Shown one piece after another: positions 1-12,100 of a DNA stretch of 27,387 nucleotides (the stretch's first letter is position 1; every line of letters starts with the position of its first letter). This stretch comes from Poronia punctata (taxonomy: Eukaryota; Ascomycota; Sordariomycetes; Xylariales; Xylariaceae). The stretch lies in assembly GCA_022579005.1 (NCBI GenBank), contig MU401817.1, forward strand, positions 1 to 27,387, read 5' to 3'. The position numbers and the translations under genes are program-made. Below the pieces are notes generated by a model. The model ran no database searches, was not told the origin of the DNA, and saw nothing but the letters and a program-made list of their open reading frames with translations.

Positions 1-674
1 TTTATAACTTTTAAAAAATATAAAAACAATAGCCTAAGCTATATATTAAAATTATAAACTTAAGCACTTTTTTAGTTTTTTTTAAAATTATATTAATTTA
101 TTATTTAATAAGCTTATTAATATTTAAATATATTAAATTAAAAACTTTGTTTAGCTTAGCTAGCTTTAAAAACACTTTAAAAATTAGCTTTCTTTAAGTT
201 TTTAAATATTATAGTTTATATTACTAAAAGGTTTATAAAAACTTATAATTATTAAATAAAAAAAAAAGGTTTATTTATAAAGCAAAAGTCTTTTATATTT
301 ACTTATATAAGCGTTTTAGTATAAACTTAACTTATATACATAAGCACTAAAACTAAAAACGTAATACTATAAAAGCTAAATTTATTATTATAAGTAATAT
401 TTAAAATAAATAAGTAAGCTTATTTTAAGCAACACTTTTGCTAAAAAGTAAAAAATTTTTTAGTTTACTTAACTACTTTATTTAAAGCTAATATATACTA
501 TTACTTAGTTATATAAATAAAAATATTAATAAGCATATAATATATTTAATATAATAAAATATTAATTATATTAAGTAATTATTTATATATATATTTAAAA
601 ATAGTTTATATAATTATTAAAGTATATATATATATAATTTAATACTTATATAATATTAGATTTATATAGTAATT
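1..674. other. Gene-free AT-rich stretch, no clear structure
   Basis: It consists of short words of A and T with isolated AGCTT, GCAA and ACTT words. I saw no repeat shared with the rest of the window, no tRNA-like cloverleaf and no usable reading frame. A short inverted pair (8 bases at 313-320 and 346-353) is within what such a simple composition produces by chance. Confidence 0.6.
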
Positions 675-960
675 ATTATAAAAAAAACTTTTATATTTTA
701 TATAATATATTTATTAGCTTAAGCTACTGTTTAAAAAAGCAAAATAATTTATTAAATTGTTTATTTTAGTTTTTAATAAATATAAAGCTAAGCTTACTAA
801 TTTTCTTTTTTATTATTAAAAAAGTTGCTTTTTTTAATGCTAAAAAAAAGCTATACTTACTAATTTCTTTTTTTGTTATTAAAAAAGTTGCTTTTTTTAA
901 TATTACTATTTAAATTATTAATAACTACTAGTATACTATTTAAGTTTTTAATAACTAGTA
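675..960 (+). repeat. Dispersed repeat family, copy 1
   Basis: This segment aligns with 1070-1300 at an offset of about 391-399 bases. Shared landmarks are the words around ATATTTATTAG (about 707 and 1098), CTTACTAAT (793 and 1192) and ATTACTATTTAA (903 and 1241). The last third is found again at 3343-3412. Differences are mostly G/A and C/T, for example AACTACT here against AGCTACT in the other two copies. Copy 1 is longer because it holds an internal 63-bp tandem duplication. The element type is unknown. Confidence 0.65.
793..918 (+). repeat. 63-bp tandem duplication inside repeat copy 1
   Basis: Two units start at 793 and 856 with CTTACTAATTT. Each continues through a T-rich run, a TTATTAAAAAAGTTGC core and a second T-run. 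They differ by a few C/T and G/A changes and by T-run length. The related copy at 1192 has a single unit, so the duplication is private to this copy. Confidence 0.7.
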
Positions 961-1069
961 TATTTTAAGTATATAAGTAATAATAACTTATTATATTAAT
1001 ATAATATAACTATTTTTTTATTTACTAAGCTTTTTAGCTTATATATAACTTTTAATAAAAAGCAACTTT

Positions 1070-1300
1070 ATTTTATAACTTTTTTATTTTATATAATATA
1101 TTTATTAGTTTAAGCGTTAAACTATTTGTTTAATTAAGTAAAATAATCTTTTAAGTTATTTATTTTAGTTTTTTTAGTATACTAAGCTAAGCTTACTAAT
1201 TTTAGTTCTTATTATTAAATAAGTTTTTTATTATTATAGTATTACTATTTAAGTTATTAATAGCTACTAATATAGCGCTATTTAAGTTTTTTATAGTTTT
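1070..1300 (+). repeat. Dispersed repeat family, copy 2
   Basis: Direct-orientation paralogue of 675-960, sharing the same order of landmark words. Its right part (1230-1300) is also the best match to the third copy at 3343-3412. It keeps GCGCTATTTAAG where copy 1 has lost the G+C, as expected when different copies were mutated independently. Confidence 0.65.
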
Positions 1301-1569
1301 TAGCACCTAATTATATTATACTTAGTAAAAATATAGCTAGTTATTTTTATAGTTTTTAGCGTTTATATAAGTAATGCTATATTTAAAGTAAAGGGCATAA
1401 GCTTAAAATAATTTAAAAAGTATTTATATTAATTTAGCAAAAGGCTACTTTTAGTACTGCTATTAAATAAGTTTAAAATTAAATTAATAAGTTAAAAGCT
1501 TTTAAAAGGGTTTATATAGTTATTAATATTACTAATTAAGTATACTTATTATTAAAGTTAGCTTTAATT

Positions 1570-1897
1570 ATTAAAATAGCACTTATAGTAAAAAATAGCA
1601 ATGTAAACTAGGTTTGTTTTCTTATTAGTTTTAACTATTAAAATAGCACTTATAGCAAAAAATAGTAATACAAACTAGGTTTATTTTTTTATTAGCTTTA
1701 ACTATTAAAATAGTACTTATAATAAAAAACAGTAATGTAAACTAAGTTTGTTTTCTTATTAGTTTTAACTATTAAAATAGCACTTATAGCAAAAAATAGT
1801 AATACAAACTAGGTTTATTTTTTTATTAGCTTTAACTATTAAAATAGTACTTATAATAAAAAACAGTAATGTAAACTAAGTCCGTTTTCTTATTGCT
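1570..1897 (+). repeat. 67-bp satellite array with 134-bp dimer structure
   Basis: Five units start with ATTAAAATAG at 1570, 1637, 1704, 1771 and 1838, exactly 67 bases apart; the last is cut short near 1897. Units 2 and 4 are identical over 67 bases, and units 3 and 5 are nearly identical, so the true period is a 134-bp dimer. As read here, differences between the two unit types are transitions. At one site type 1/3/5 units read ATGTAAAC and type 2/4 units read ATACAAAC, which both derive from ATGCAAAC by a C-to-T change on opposite strands. The array has no coding sense; it is a satellite-like tandem repeat. Confidence 0.92.
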
Positions 1898-2600
1898 TAT
1901 ATTTAGCATACTGTATTTTAAAAAATTTTAATAAATTAAAATAAAATAAATAAATTAAAAATGTAAAAAAAAGGTGTTTATATAAAATAAAATAAGTAAA
2001 GTTATTAGTAAAGGGCTGCAAATATAATATTAAAGTAGTAAAGTTAGCAAAAAAGTTATAAAATTTAAGTAGTAAAGGTAATAAAGGCGCTAAAGTAGTT
2101 AAACTAGTTAAAAATAGTTAAAATAATAAAAATTTTTAAAACTTATAATAGCAGTTATAATAATAGTAGTAGTTAATTTATTAAATTATAATAAAGGCTT
2201 AATATTGCTAAATAAAGCTGCGTACACTATTATATTAAGCAATTATAATATATTACTATAAATTTAAATTAATATTAATAATTTAAAGCAGTAAAAGTTA
2301 TATTAAAAGGTTTTAAAAGTATTAGAAATAGTATTAAAAAGTATAAAATAATATTAGTATTAATAAGTAAAAGTAAAAAAGTAAAAAAATAAAAAAGTAA
2401 AAGTAAAAGCAAGGTAATAGTAAAAAGTAAAAAAGTTAATTAGTTATAAATAAGTTATAATTAGTTAAGTAAGGCTAAGTATTAATTATAGCGCTTTATT
2501 AGCTATTGTACTATATTATAGCTAACTATACCTGTTTAGCACTATACTTTAGCAAATTTAGTACTAACCTTATAGCAAATATAATATTTTTTAGCTTTAT
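1898..2600. other. Gene-free spacer with G-skewed, purine-rich low complexity
   Basis: Between the satellite and the next repeat pair the + strand keeps many AGTA words and few C, notably at 1985-2170 and 2331-2440, where AGTAAAA-type words recur without a fixed period. Surviving G is followed by T or C, which is the same context rule as elsewhere. I saw no gene and no exact tandem unit. Confidence 0.5.
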
Positions 2601-2920
2601 ATTTACGCTTTAAACTTTTATAATAGCTTAAAAAAACTATAAAGCAATTTTATTATAGTAGCTATTTTTTAAAGTATTTATATAAAGTTACTATAATAAT
2701 AAATAAAAAAGCGTTTTTTATTTAGCGCTTTTTTTTAATAATTGTTTTAAAAAATATATGCTTTTTTATAAATTTATAAAAAGCAGCAAGCTTTTTTTAA
2801 AAAAAATATTTTTTGCTAGTTTATAAAGCAAGCTTAAATAATTATAAGTAAGTAAAAAAAAAAATAAAAGCTTTTTTTTAATATATAATACTATTTATAT
2901 AAAGCGCTTTTTTAAAGTAA
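2601..2920 (+). repeat. Repeat pair, copy 1 (short form)
   Basis: Matches 3509-3987 in direct orientation, with an offset of 908 bases at the left end. Shared landmarks include TAATAGCTTAAAAAAACTAT (2621 and 3529), the GCGTTTTTTATTTAGCGCTT block near 2710 and 3620, and a right end of TATAAAGCGCTTTTTTAAAG. It lacks about 158 bases present in the other copy. Substitutions are mostly C/T and G/A. The element type is not recognisable. Confidence 0.8.
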
Positions 2921-3342
2921 GCAAGCTATAGTAGCAAAATTTTAATAAAACTTAAGTAATAAAATAGTTAAAGTAAATATACTTAAAAGTATTAATTACT
3001 TATACTTTATTTTAATATTTATACTAAATATAAACAATAGTATAAAAACCTTAGCTTATATAAAAATATAAAGAAAATATATAGTAAAATGTTTACTTAA
3101 AAAAAAATAATAATATAAGCAATATAGCCTATATAATATAAGCACTAACAAATATAAAGTAAAAATATTTTAAAGTAATATAAAAATATATATAACTAGC
3201 TTTTAAATTAGTATTAGCATATATATATATATATTATTTAATTATATACTTTATATACTTATAAACATTATATATATATTAACGTTATATATATAAAAAT
3301 ATTAATTATTATTATATAAATAATATTATTACCTAGTTTTTA

Positions 3343-3412
3343 ATTATAGTATTACTATTTAAATTGTTAATAGCTACTAATATTGCGCTATTTAGGTTTT
3401 TTATAACTATTA
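3343..3412 (+). repeat. Dispersed repeat family, copy 3 (partial)
   Basis: About 70 bases closely match 1230-1300, including ATAGTATTACTATTTAA, GCTACTAATAT and GCGCTATTTAGG followed by a T-run. Only the right part of the family is present. One difference is a retained GG here against AG in copy 2. Confidence 0.7.
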
Positions 3413-3508
3413 AATAGCTTTTATTACTTAATAGTTTTATATTATTTTTAAACCGCTTTTACTTTATAGCATTTTTATTATTATTTTAAAAAATTATAAT
3501 TATTTTAT

Positions 3509-3987
3509 ATTTATAATTTAAACCTTTATAATAGCTTAAAAAAACTATAAGGCAATTTTATTATAATAGCTACTTTTTAAAGTACTTATATAAAGTTGCT
3601 ATAATAGTAAATAAAAAAGCGTTTTTTATTTAGCGCTTTATTTTAGTAACTATTTTAAAAAATATATGCTTTTTTAAAAATTCCTAAAAAGTGTTAAGCT
3701 TTTTTTAAGTAAAATGTTTTTTACTAAATAAGTAGCAAGCGTTTAATTTTAAAGTTATTATTATTTTAATTTATTTATTATTATTATAAAGCGTTGCTTA
3801 GATTTTTTTATTAGCATTATATTTATATTATAAAAATAGTTGCTAAGGCTTTTTTTTGCATTTTTTAAAGTATTTTATAAAACTAGTTTGTAAAGCAAGC
3901 TTAAATAGCTATAAGTAAATAAAAAGAAAAATAAAAGCCTTTTTTTAATATATAACGCTATTTATATAAAGCGCTTTTTTAAAGTAA
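3509..3987 (+). repeat. Repeat pair, copy 2 (long form)
   Basis: Direct paralogue of 2601-2920 but 479 bases long. The extra segment of about 158 bases lies at roughly 3726-3882, between the words AAAATGTTTTTTAC and CTAGTTTGTAAAGC. Copy 1 runs straight across at the corresponding point (about 2815). I saw no clear target-site duplication or inverted ends on the extra piece, so insertion here and deletion in copy 1 are equally possible. Confidence 0.8.
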
Positions 3988-4331
3988 ATATAGTTATATA
4001 GCAAAAATTATTTTTTATATTAATATATATATACTATTTATAGCTAATAATATATTATACTTTACTTTATATATTAAGCAAAAAGTATACGTGCTTTTTT
4101 GTTTTCTTATTTAGCTTATAATAAATATAACATATTTGCTATATTATATTTAAGTTGTTTTTATTTGCTTTTTTTAAGCTAGTTAACCTTAGTACTTTTT
4201 TTAATATAAGCAATACTAGTAAGCTTTATAAGCTTTTGCTTTTTTAAATATATTTGCTATTATATGCTTATAAAAACTTAATTATTATATACTTTTATAC
4301 TAAGTTATATTTTTATGCTAGCAATTTAATT
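3988..4331. other. Gene-free AT-rich spacer
   Basis: Nothing repeated or coding was recognised. Some T-rich runs keep C after G (TTTGCTTTTTT-type words). Confidence 0.5.
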
Positions 4332-4664
4332 AGCTTATAATTACTTATATTAATTTATTATTTAGTTTTTATAATTATATTAGTATAGCGTTATTTTAAG
4401 TTAAATAAGCTAAAGAAGTATATTATATAGTACTTTAAATAACTTAATACTTAGCTAGTTTTTAGTATTTTTTTATATTATTTTATTTATAGTTAAAGCT
4501 TTTTTTTACTACTTAGTATTATAGTTTTTAGCTATATACTTACTATAGCTATATAAGTAGATTTTATGCTTAAAGTTACTAAATATAATATAAAGCATAA
4601 TTTTAGCATGCTTTTAACGTTTATAAATATAATTACTTTGTTATAAGCTTTTTTTAAAAATAAG
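4332..4664 (+). repeat. 444-bp tandem duplication, unit 1
   Basis: Aligns with 4776-5107 at a constant offset of 443-444 bases over about 330 bases, from AGCTTATAATTACTTATATT to a TAAGCTTTTTTTAAAAATAA-type end. The last ~110 bases before unit 2 are unit-specific. Many paired differences are C/T or G/A, for example TTACTACTTAG against TTGCTGCTTAG and TATAGCTATATAAGTA against TACGGCTATATAAGCA. Confidence 0.9.
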
Positions 4665-4775
4665 TAACCTTATTTATAAAATAAGCATTTTAAAAGCATA
4701 AGATTTTTTAAAAAAGTATTATTAAAAACTATACTTATAGTTATTAACTATTTTTTTTATATTTATAGTTTAAAT

Positions 4776-5107
4776 AGCTTATAATTACTTATATTAATTT
4801 ATTGCTTAGTTTTTATAATTATATTAGTATAGCGTTGTTTTAAGTTAAATAAGCTAAAAAAGTATATTATATAGTGCTTTAAATAACTTAATACTTAAAA
4901 CGTCTTTAGTATTTTTTTATATTATTTTACTTATAGTTAAAGCTTTTTTTTGCTGCTTAGTATTATAGTTTTTAGCTATATACTTACTACGGCTATATAA
5001 GCAAATTTTGTGCTTAAAGCTACTAAACGCGCTATAAAGCATAGTTTTAGCATGCTTTTAATATTTATAAATATAACTACTTTATTTTAGCTTTTTTTTA
5101 AAAATAA
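4776..5107 (+). repeat. 444-bp tandem duplication, unit 2
   Basis: Second unit of the duplication beginning at 4332. It keeps more G+C than unit 1 (ACTACGGC, GCTACTAAACGCGC and TTTTGTGC against AT-richer versions), so the two units were mutated to different degrees, yet they stay easy to align. No coding frame survives. Confidence 0.9.
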
Positions 5108-6720
5108 AATATAAATATAATATTAGCAAAAAGTATTTAAGCTTTGCTTTATAACTAAAACTATATAAGCTGCTTTTGCTTAAATTTCCGCTATAACTTT
5201 TTTAAGCATAATAGTTACTATATAATTTAGTATTACTTTTTTACTTATTAAAATTGCTTTAAATACTTTAATTATTATATAAACGCTTTTAGCTACTTTA
5301 TTTAACTTTATAGTATAGCTTAATTTATTTAAAAAAACATGCTAGCTAAATAATATAAAAAAGTAAAAAACTTTAACTTTTTTATTAAAATAAAAATAAT
5401 ATTTAAACTAAAGTTAATATTATTAAAGTTAATATTAAGTATTATAATTTTTATATATATTATATTATTTAAGTATTTAAATACTTAATATTAGTATAAC
5501 TTTTATAATGCTAATAGTGTTGTTTTTATAAACAAATATTAAATAAAAAAATAAAAACCTTTACTTTTTTTATTTTAAAAAGCATAGCAAGCAATAGCTA
5601 TACTTTTTACTTTATATTATATAAAAATATTAATGCTTTGCTATAAAGCTGCGCATTAATATTTGCTATATTAATTTTTGTAGCAAGATTTATATAGTTT
5701 AAATATATTTTAAATTTAGTTTAACGCTTTTAATATTATTTTTATAAACAAGCTTACTAAGAAAACATTTTTATACTATAAAAAGAAAATAGTATAAATA
5801 GTAATTATATTATATATAAAAGAAAATAATTTATAGTTAATAAAAACTTTTTTTTTTAAAAATAGTTAAGCATAACCTTTTATAAATATAAATAAATAAT
5901 TATAATAATGCCTTTTATATACGCTAAGCAAAAAAATGCTATATTTAATAAAAAGCTTTAACTAAATAAAATATAGCTATGCTTTTTTATACTTAAACTT
6001 ATTTAAAGATTTAAAAAAAATAACTATAATATATATTTAAAGTAAAGTAATAAGTACTTACTTTAGTTACTTAAGTATAAATATATATATATATATTAAA
6101 TAATAAAAATTAACGTTATATATATTTAAAGTAATATATATATTAACATAGTTAAAAATTAATAATTAATAAATTAAAACTTATATTTACTTACTTAATA
6201 TGCTTTAGTAGCTAGCAATTATTAAGTATACTTATTTAAGCTATTTAAATACTTTATATACTTAATTAATCTAAGCGCTTTTTATTTTAGCTTTTTGCTT
6301 AATAATTTTGCAAATAAAAAAATAAATATAACTTATATAGTTTTAGTATTGCTAGTAAGTTTTTAGCATAAATATATAGTACTAATAAATATTAAAATAG
6401 CGCTAAGTAAATATAGCTAATAAAATTAATTACTTTACTTTATTTTTTATAATAGTTTTTATATAAGTGTTGCTTTTTTTAAACATATAATTTAAAATAG
6501 TAAGTTTATACTTATAGCTTATAAACTAAAAAACTATTAATTTTCTTGCTTAAAATAAAATAAAGCAAGGCTTAAGCAATATATATAAACGCTTTTTTAT
6601 AAAGTTAATATAAATATAACTACTAAATATTAAACTAGGTTTAAAAAGTAAAAGCAAAAGTATATTTACTTAAATATTATAATTAAATATATTTATACTA
6701 GCTTTATAATTATAAAAAAA
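5108..6720. other. Gene-free AT-rich stretch
   Basis: About 1.6 kb without a recognisable gene or long repeat. It contains alternating TA tracts (near 6077-6095 and 6115-6125) and short GC-containing words. No intact frame or structured RNA was seen. Confidence 0.5.
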
Positions 6721-6897
6721 AGCTAAACTAGTAAAAAGCAATATATTATAATTTTATAAAATAGTACTAAATATTAGTTAAAAAAATTAGCAAAAGCTAG
6801 CAAAAAAAAGAGCTAAACTAATAAAAAGCAAAGCGTTATAATTTTATAAAATAATACTAAATATTAGTTAAAAAACTTAATAAAAGCTAAAAAATTT
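6721..6897 (+). repeat. 90-bp tandem pair
   Basis: Two units start with AGCTAAACTA at 6721 and 6811. Both contain ATTATAATTTTATAAAATA and ACTAAATATTAGTTAAAAAA at the same spacing. Differences include GCAATATATTA against GCAAAGCGTTA, and AGTAC-type against AATAC-type words, largely transitions. Function unknown. Confidence 0.85.
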
Positions 6898-8695
6898 ATA
6901 TATATTATAAAAAGTAAAAGTAAGTACAAGTTTAATTATACTACTACGTAGTACTAAAATAATATTTAATAGCTATAAATAAGTATACTAGTTAATATAA
7001 CTAAATATAAATACTAGCAAGTTTAAATAGCTTTAGTAAATAATTAGCACTTATATAGTTATATTACTTTTATACTATAAACTTTTTTTAAAAACTATAT
7101 TAGCTAATAGTTTTTTTTAGTTATTAAATAATTTAAAAAAGCTGCTAAAAAAAAATATTACAAACTTATTTTTTAATAAATTAAAATATAGCATCTTTTT
7201 TTTAGCGTATACTAATTTAAAACTAAGCAAAATAACTAACTTTGCAAACTTATTAAATATAAATAAGCTTAAAAGCAAACCTTTAATATTGCTATTACTT
7301 AAAAATAAAATTTAATATTTTATATTATTAAAAAAAAGTAAGCTTAAATATATGCTAGCTTAAGCTTTTTAGTTAAATACTATTTAATACTTTTAAGTAT
7401 TTAAATTTAAGTTTTAATATAATACTAAGTAGTTAACTATAAAAAAATCGTTTTTTATAAAAAATATATAAGCTACTTTTATTATATAATAATTATAAAC
7501 TTATATAAAGTTTTACTTAAATAATTATACTTAAACCTAATATATAATAAAGCATAATTTACTAGCTTTTAATAACTTAATTAAATTATATTAATAATTA
7601 TAATAGCGTTTATTTATACTATTATTAATATTTATTAAATTAACTTAGTAAGCAATATTATTACTTATATTATATATAGCAAGTATTTAGTAGTTTATAG
7701 TATTATTATATACTAAAAATACTAAAAATTATAAATTAATTTAGTAAACGTATTAAAAAATTATTATAGCTTAGTATGTTTTTTAATTACTTTTAAGTAT
7801 ATTAGCATTTATAACTAAAGCTATAGTAACTAAAGCTATAAAATAAAGTTTATACTTAACTTTTAAGTTTTATAAGTATTAATTATAAAAAAAACAAAAG
7901 TTTAAAGCAGTAATAGTAATATAAAAGTAACTTGCTAACAAAAACAAGTTTAAAAAAGTATTTTATAACTTTTATTTTTAAAGCGTATTAACGTTAACTT
8001 TATATTATTTAATATAAAAGCTTATTTAAAAAACATAGCTATTATATATATTATTTAGCTATTTTTTATAAAAAAAATTTTTTTTTTTTATTATTTTAAT
8101 AAATTAGAAACTTTTAGTATTTTTAATATATTAAAGCAAATATATTAAAAGTTTAAAATATTAAAGCTATTAATAGCTTAAATTTAATAATTAAAAAAGC
8201 TTAAAGTATTACTAGCATTATGCTTAGCAAGTTAAAAGCTAGGTTTTTTTTTATTTTTAAAAAACATTGTTTATATAATATATAAGTGTTAGCTATATAT
8301 AACTAGTAAAAATAGTAATAAATAATTAACTTATATTTAAATTTAATATTTTAAGCTAAAGTTAAGTATAATATAAAGCAACGCTTTTACTTTATATTTA
8401 AGTACTATAAAGTTTAGTTAGTTAGTATATAATAAAATTTATAATAGTAAAAAAATTAAATTTACTAAAAATAGCGTTTTTAAATATATGCTACTAATAT
8501 AAAAAAACAATACTTTAAGCATAGTAAAAGTAAAAAATAAAAAATATATATAAATAATATAACTTAAAGTAAAAAAAAGTTAGTTTAAAAAAATTTAATG
8601 CGTAGTAGCTAGCTTAAAATTATATATTTAACTATATTATATAGCAAAATAAATATATATAAGTATAATAAAAAAGTATATAATAAAAAGTAACT
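6898..8695. other. Gene-free AT-rich stretch
   Basis: About 1.8 kb of decayed DNA with closed frames. Isolated words retain G+C (for example ACTACTACGTAGTAC near 6940, itself nearly palindromic). I saw no tandem unit, tRNA or gene. Confidence 0.5.
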
Positions 8696-9172
8696 AAATT
8701 AAAAAAAAAATAAAAGCAGCAAAAGTAAAAATACTTATATTTAGTAAAAAATTTACTAAGTAGCTATTAAGCTAAAAAGTATTTTTATAAAACTGCTTAG
8801 TAAAAAAGCAAATATATAAAATAAAAAATATAAATAAAAAAAAGTAAATAAATTAAAAAAAAAATAAATATAGCAAAAGCAAAAGTACTTTTACTTAGTA
8901 AAAAAGCTACTAAGTAGCTATTAAGCTAAAAAGTATTTTTATAAAACTGCTTAATAAAAAAGTAAATATATAAAATAAAAAATATAAATAAAAAAAAGTA
9001 AACAAATTAAAATAAATATAAAGTTAATAAAAGCAAAAGTATTTTTACTTAGTAAAAAATTTACTAAGTAGCTATTAAGCTAAAAAGTATTTTTATAAAA
9101 TAGCTTAATATAAAAGCAAAAATATAAAATAAAAAATATAAATAAAAAAAAGTAAATAAATTAAAAAAAAAA
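8696..9172 (+). repeat. 154-bp satellite array, about 3.1 units
   Basis: Three full units and the start of a fourth begin with AAATTAAA at about 8696, 8850, 9004 and 9158. The internal word TACTAAGTAGCTATTAAGCT occurs at 8754, 8908 and 9062, exactly 154 bases apart. Units differ at a minority of sites, several of them C/T or G/A (AAAACTGCTTAGT, AAAACTGCTTAAT, AAAATAGCTTAAT), and by small A-run changes. The array stops about 110 bases before large element copy A. Confidence 0.92.
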
Positions 9173-12100
9173 GGTTTTATATATATATTTAATTAAAAAA
9201 ACTATAATATAGTAATTATAAAAATTTGCAAGCAAAAACTAGCAGTATATATGTAAGCTATATAGTTATTATTATTAAAAAAACCTTATAAGCTAGTATT
9301 TTTAGTTTATAGTATAATTGTTTTATAATTTAAGTAATTACTTTTTTAGTTTTTTGTTTTATATTTATTTTTATATTAACTTATTTTATAATATTTTATT
9401 TTTTTATAAAAAAAGTTTGCTTTTATTTAAGCGTCTTATATAATAAAAGCAGTTTTTAAAGTTATACTTATTATAAAGTAATAAAATAATTATATTTATT
9501 TTTTACTTTTTTTTGTTTACTTTTATAGTAGCTTATAGTTTAATATTTATTATTTTTACTAAATTAATTATTAAGTAATAGTTAGCTTTTTAAAAATTAA
9601 AAGCTATTTTTAAAATATTATAAGTTAATATTAAAATCTTATTTAAATTATTTAATTTATAAAGTTTATTTATATTATTTATAATTATGCTTTAATTATA
9701 GTATTTATTATATTTAGTTAATTTAATTTTTATATTAATATTTAGCATATAAACGTTATACGCGCAGTACTTATAAGCTAAAAGCATATAAGTTATAAAT
9801 ATAGTTATAAATAAATAAAATAGTATAATTATATACTTAATATTTATTTTATTTTTTAAGCCTAGGTTTTTTAATATTATAAGTTTTTTTTTATATATAA
9901 TTATATTATTAATAAACTTACAAATTATAGCAAACTTTACTAATTAGCATTTAAGTTTATTTTAATGTTTTTAAAAAATAAACTATTTTAGTTTTTTAAT
10001 TATTATAGCTTAGTTATAGTTATTATTATAAAAGTACACTTTATACGCTTTTAATTTATATATATTAACTACTTTACTATTAATGTTTTTATTATAAATA
10101 ATACTTTTTTTTAAAAAATATATAATATATAAGTATATACTTATACAGTTTAGCTTTATTTACGCTTTGCTTAGTATACTACTAAGCTTATTAGCTATAA
10201 TATTAAAGTTATTAATATTAAATAGTTTTATTTTAATATTTTTTTACGTTAGCTTAGTACTTTAGCGTTTTTTAGTAATTTATTTATTTTTTTTATTTAA
10301 TAGCAAGCATTATATATAATATTATATATTAGCTATTATAATATAAAAAGCTATTTTACTTTTACTTTTTTTTATTAAGCAGTTAATTAGTAAAACTTAA
10401 ATCTTAGCACTTTTTTTTTCTATTTGCTTACTATTAAATTTATTTATTATATAGCAAGCTAATAAAATTTAAGTAATTACTTGCTTATAAAACATTTATA
10501 AATACTAACAATATTTTATAAAATTTTTATTAATTTTAAAGTTTGCTTAGCAATTTAAGTTTTTTTTAATATACTTATAGTTGCTTTATAACGTAGTTAA
10601 TTTATAAATATTTATAATATATTTTAACTATTGCTTTTTACTTTTAATTTATTTATGTTTTATTATATACTATACTATTAGTATATAGTATTATAGCTTG
10701 CTTAGTAAAATAAAAGCTAACATAGTAAATGCTACTAAACTAATAGCATAATTTTTTTATAGCTTTTAAAATAAAGTAAATAGTTATATAAGCTTTTTTA
10801 AGTTTGTGCTAATATATTAATAAGCTTTATTAAAAAATATAAAAGCTGCTATAATTATATATTTTTTTTTATAGCTATTTATTAAGCTTTAAATTATTTT
10901 TAAAGTGCTAAATATAAAAAAGTTGCTTTAATTTTTTTAGCTTTATATAAAAATTATAATCTTTTCTTTTTTACTTTCTTTTTTTTTTATGCCTACTATT
11001 TATTTTATTTAATTAAAGCTATAGTATAAGTTTTTATTTTTAATATATGCTTTATATTTAATTAAAATTTAAAGTTATTAAGTTGCTATATAGCTATAAT
11101 TTACTAGTTTTTAAACTTTATACTTTATTAATATATTATAAATATTAGTATTATATAGATTATAAATAGTAGCTTTATAGCTAAAGCAATTTTGTATATA
11201 TTACTAAACAAAATATATATATATTATATTAAATATAAAAATTTATTTTAAAATAAGCACTACTTACCTTTTATATTTTATTTTATTAAATAGTGCTGCT
11301 TATTAATTAGTATATTAAAAGTTTAGTATTTTTAAACTTTTTTATTATTTTTTATAATAATTATAAAAATTGCCTATATTACTAAAACTTTAACTATTTT
11401 GCTAAGCCTTATAGCGTTTTTTAAGCAACCTTTAAAAAGCTTTTATATTAGTAGTTATATAATTATTTACTATACTATATAAAGTTAATATAGTTATAAA
11501 GTAATATTAAATTTATATAGCTTAAAGTTAACAATATTAATAAAATACTAAAACATTTTATATATATAAGCCTAGTTTTTTTTAAAAACTTCTAAGTTTT
11601 TATTTATAGTATTAAAATTAAATTTTAATTAATTAGTTACGTTATTTTCTTTATTACTATTATTAGCTTCCTTTAACTAACTATATTTATTTTTAAGCGT
11701 AATTAACTTATTACTAAATAATAATACTATAATAGCATTATTATTTATAAGTATGCTTATATATAATTATTTAATTTTATTAATTATATTTTTATTTGCT
11801 TTAGCTTTTTATTTTTTAACGTTTAAGCTTTATTTTTAAGTTTTTATTACATTAGCTTTTAAATTTAAAAAAACAGCTAGCTATTATACTATAATAATTA
11901 GCAAAAGTTTTAGCTCTTTGCATATTTTTATATATTAAAAGTTATTAATTAAAGTAAATATTTTTTTAATATATTACTAATATAATAAGCTTTGTTATTA
12001 TAATTATAAAATAATATTAATAACTATTTAAGCTTGCTTTTTAACTATAGTACTAAATATTATAGCTAAAGCGCAGCTTTTTAAGTAAGCAAGCAACGTT

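Noticed and set aside
10320..10400. A possible P-loop (GxGKS-like) string on the minus strand in copy A
   Set aside because: The order of K and S codons does not fit a Walker A motif, and copy B has an extra base there.
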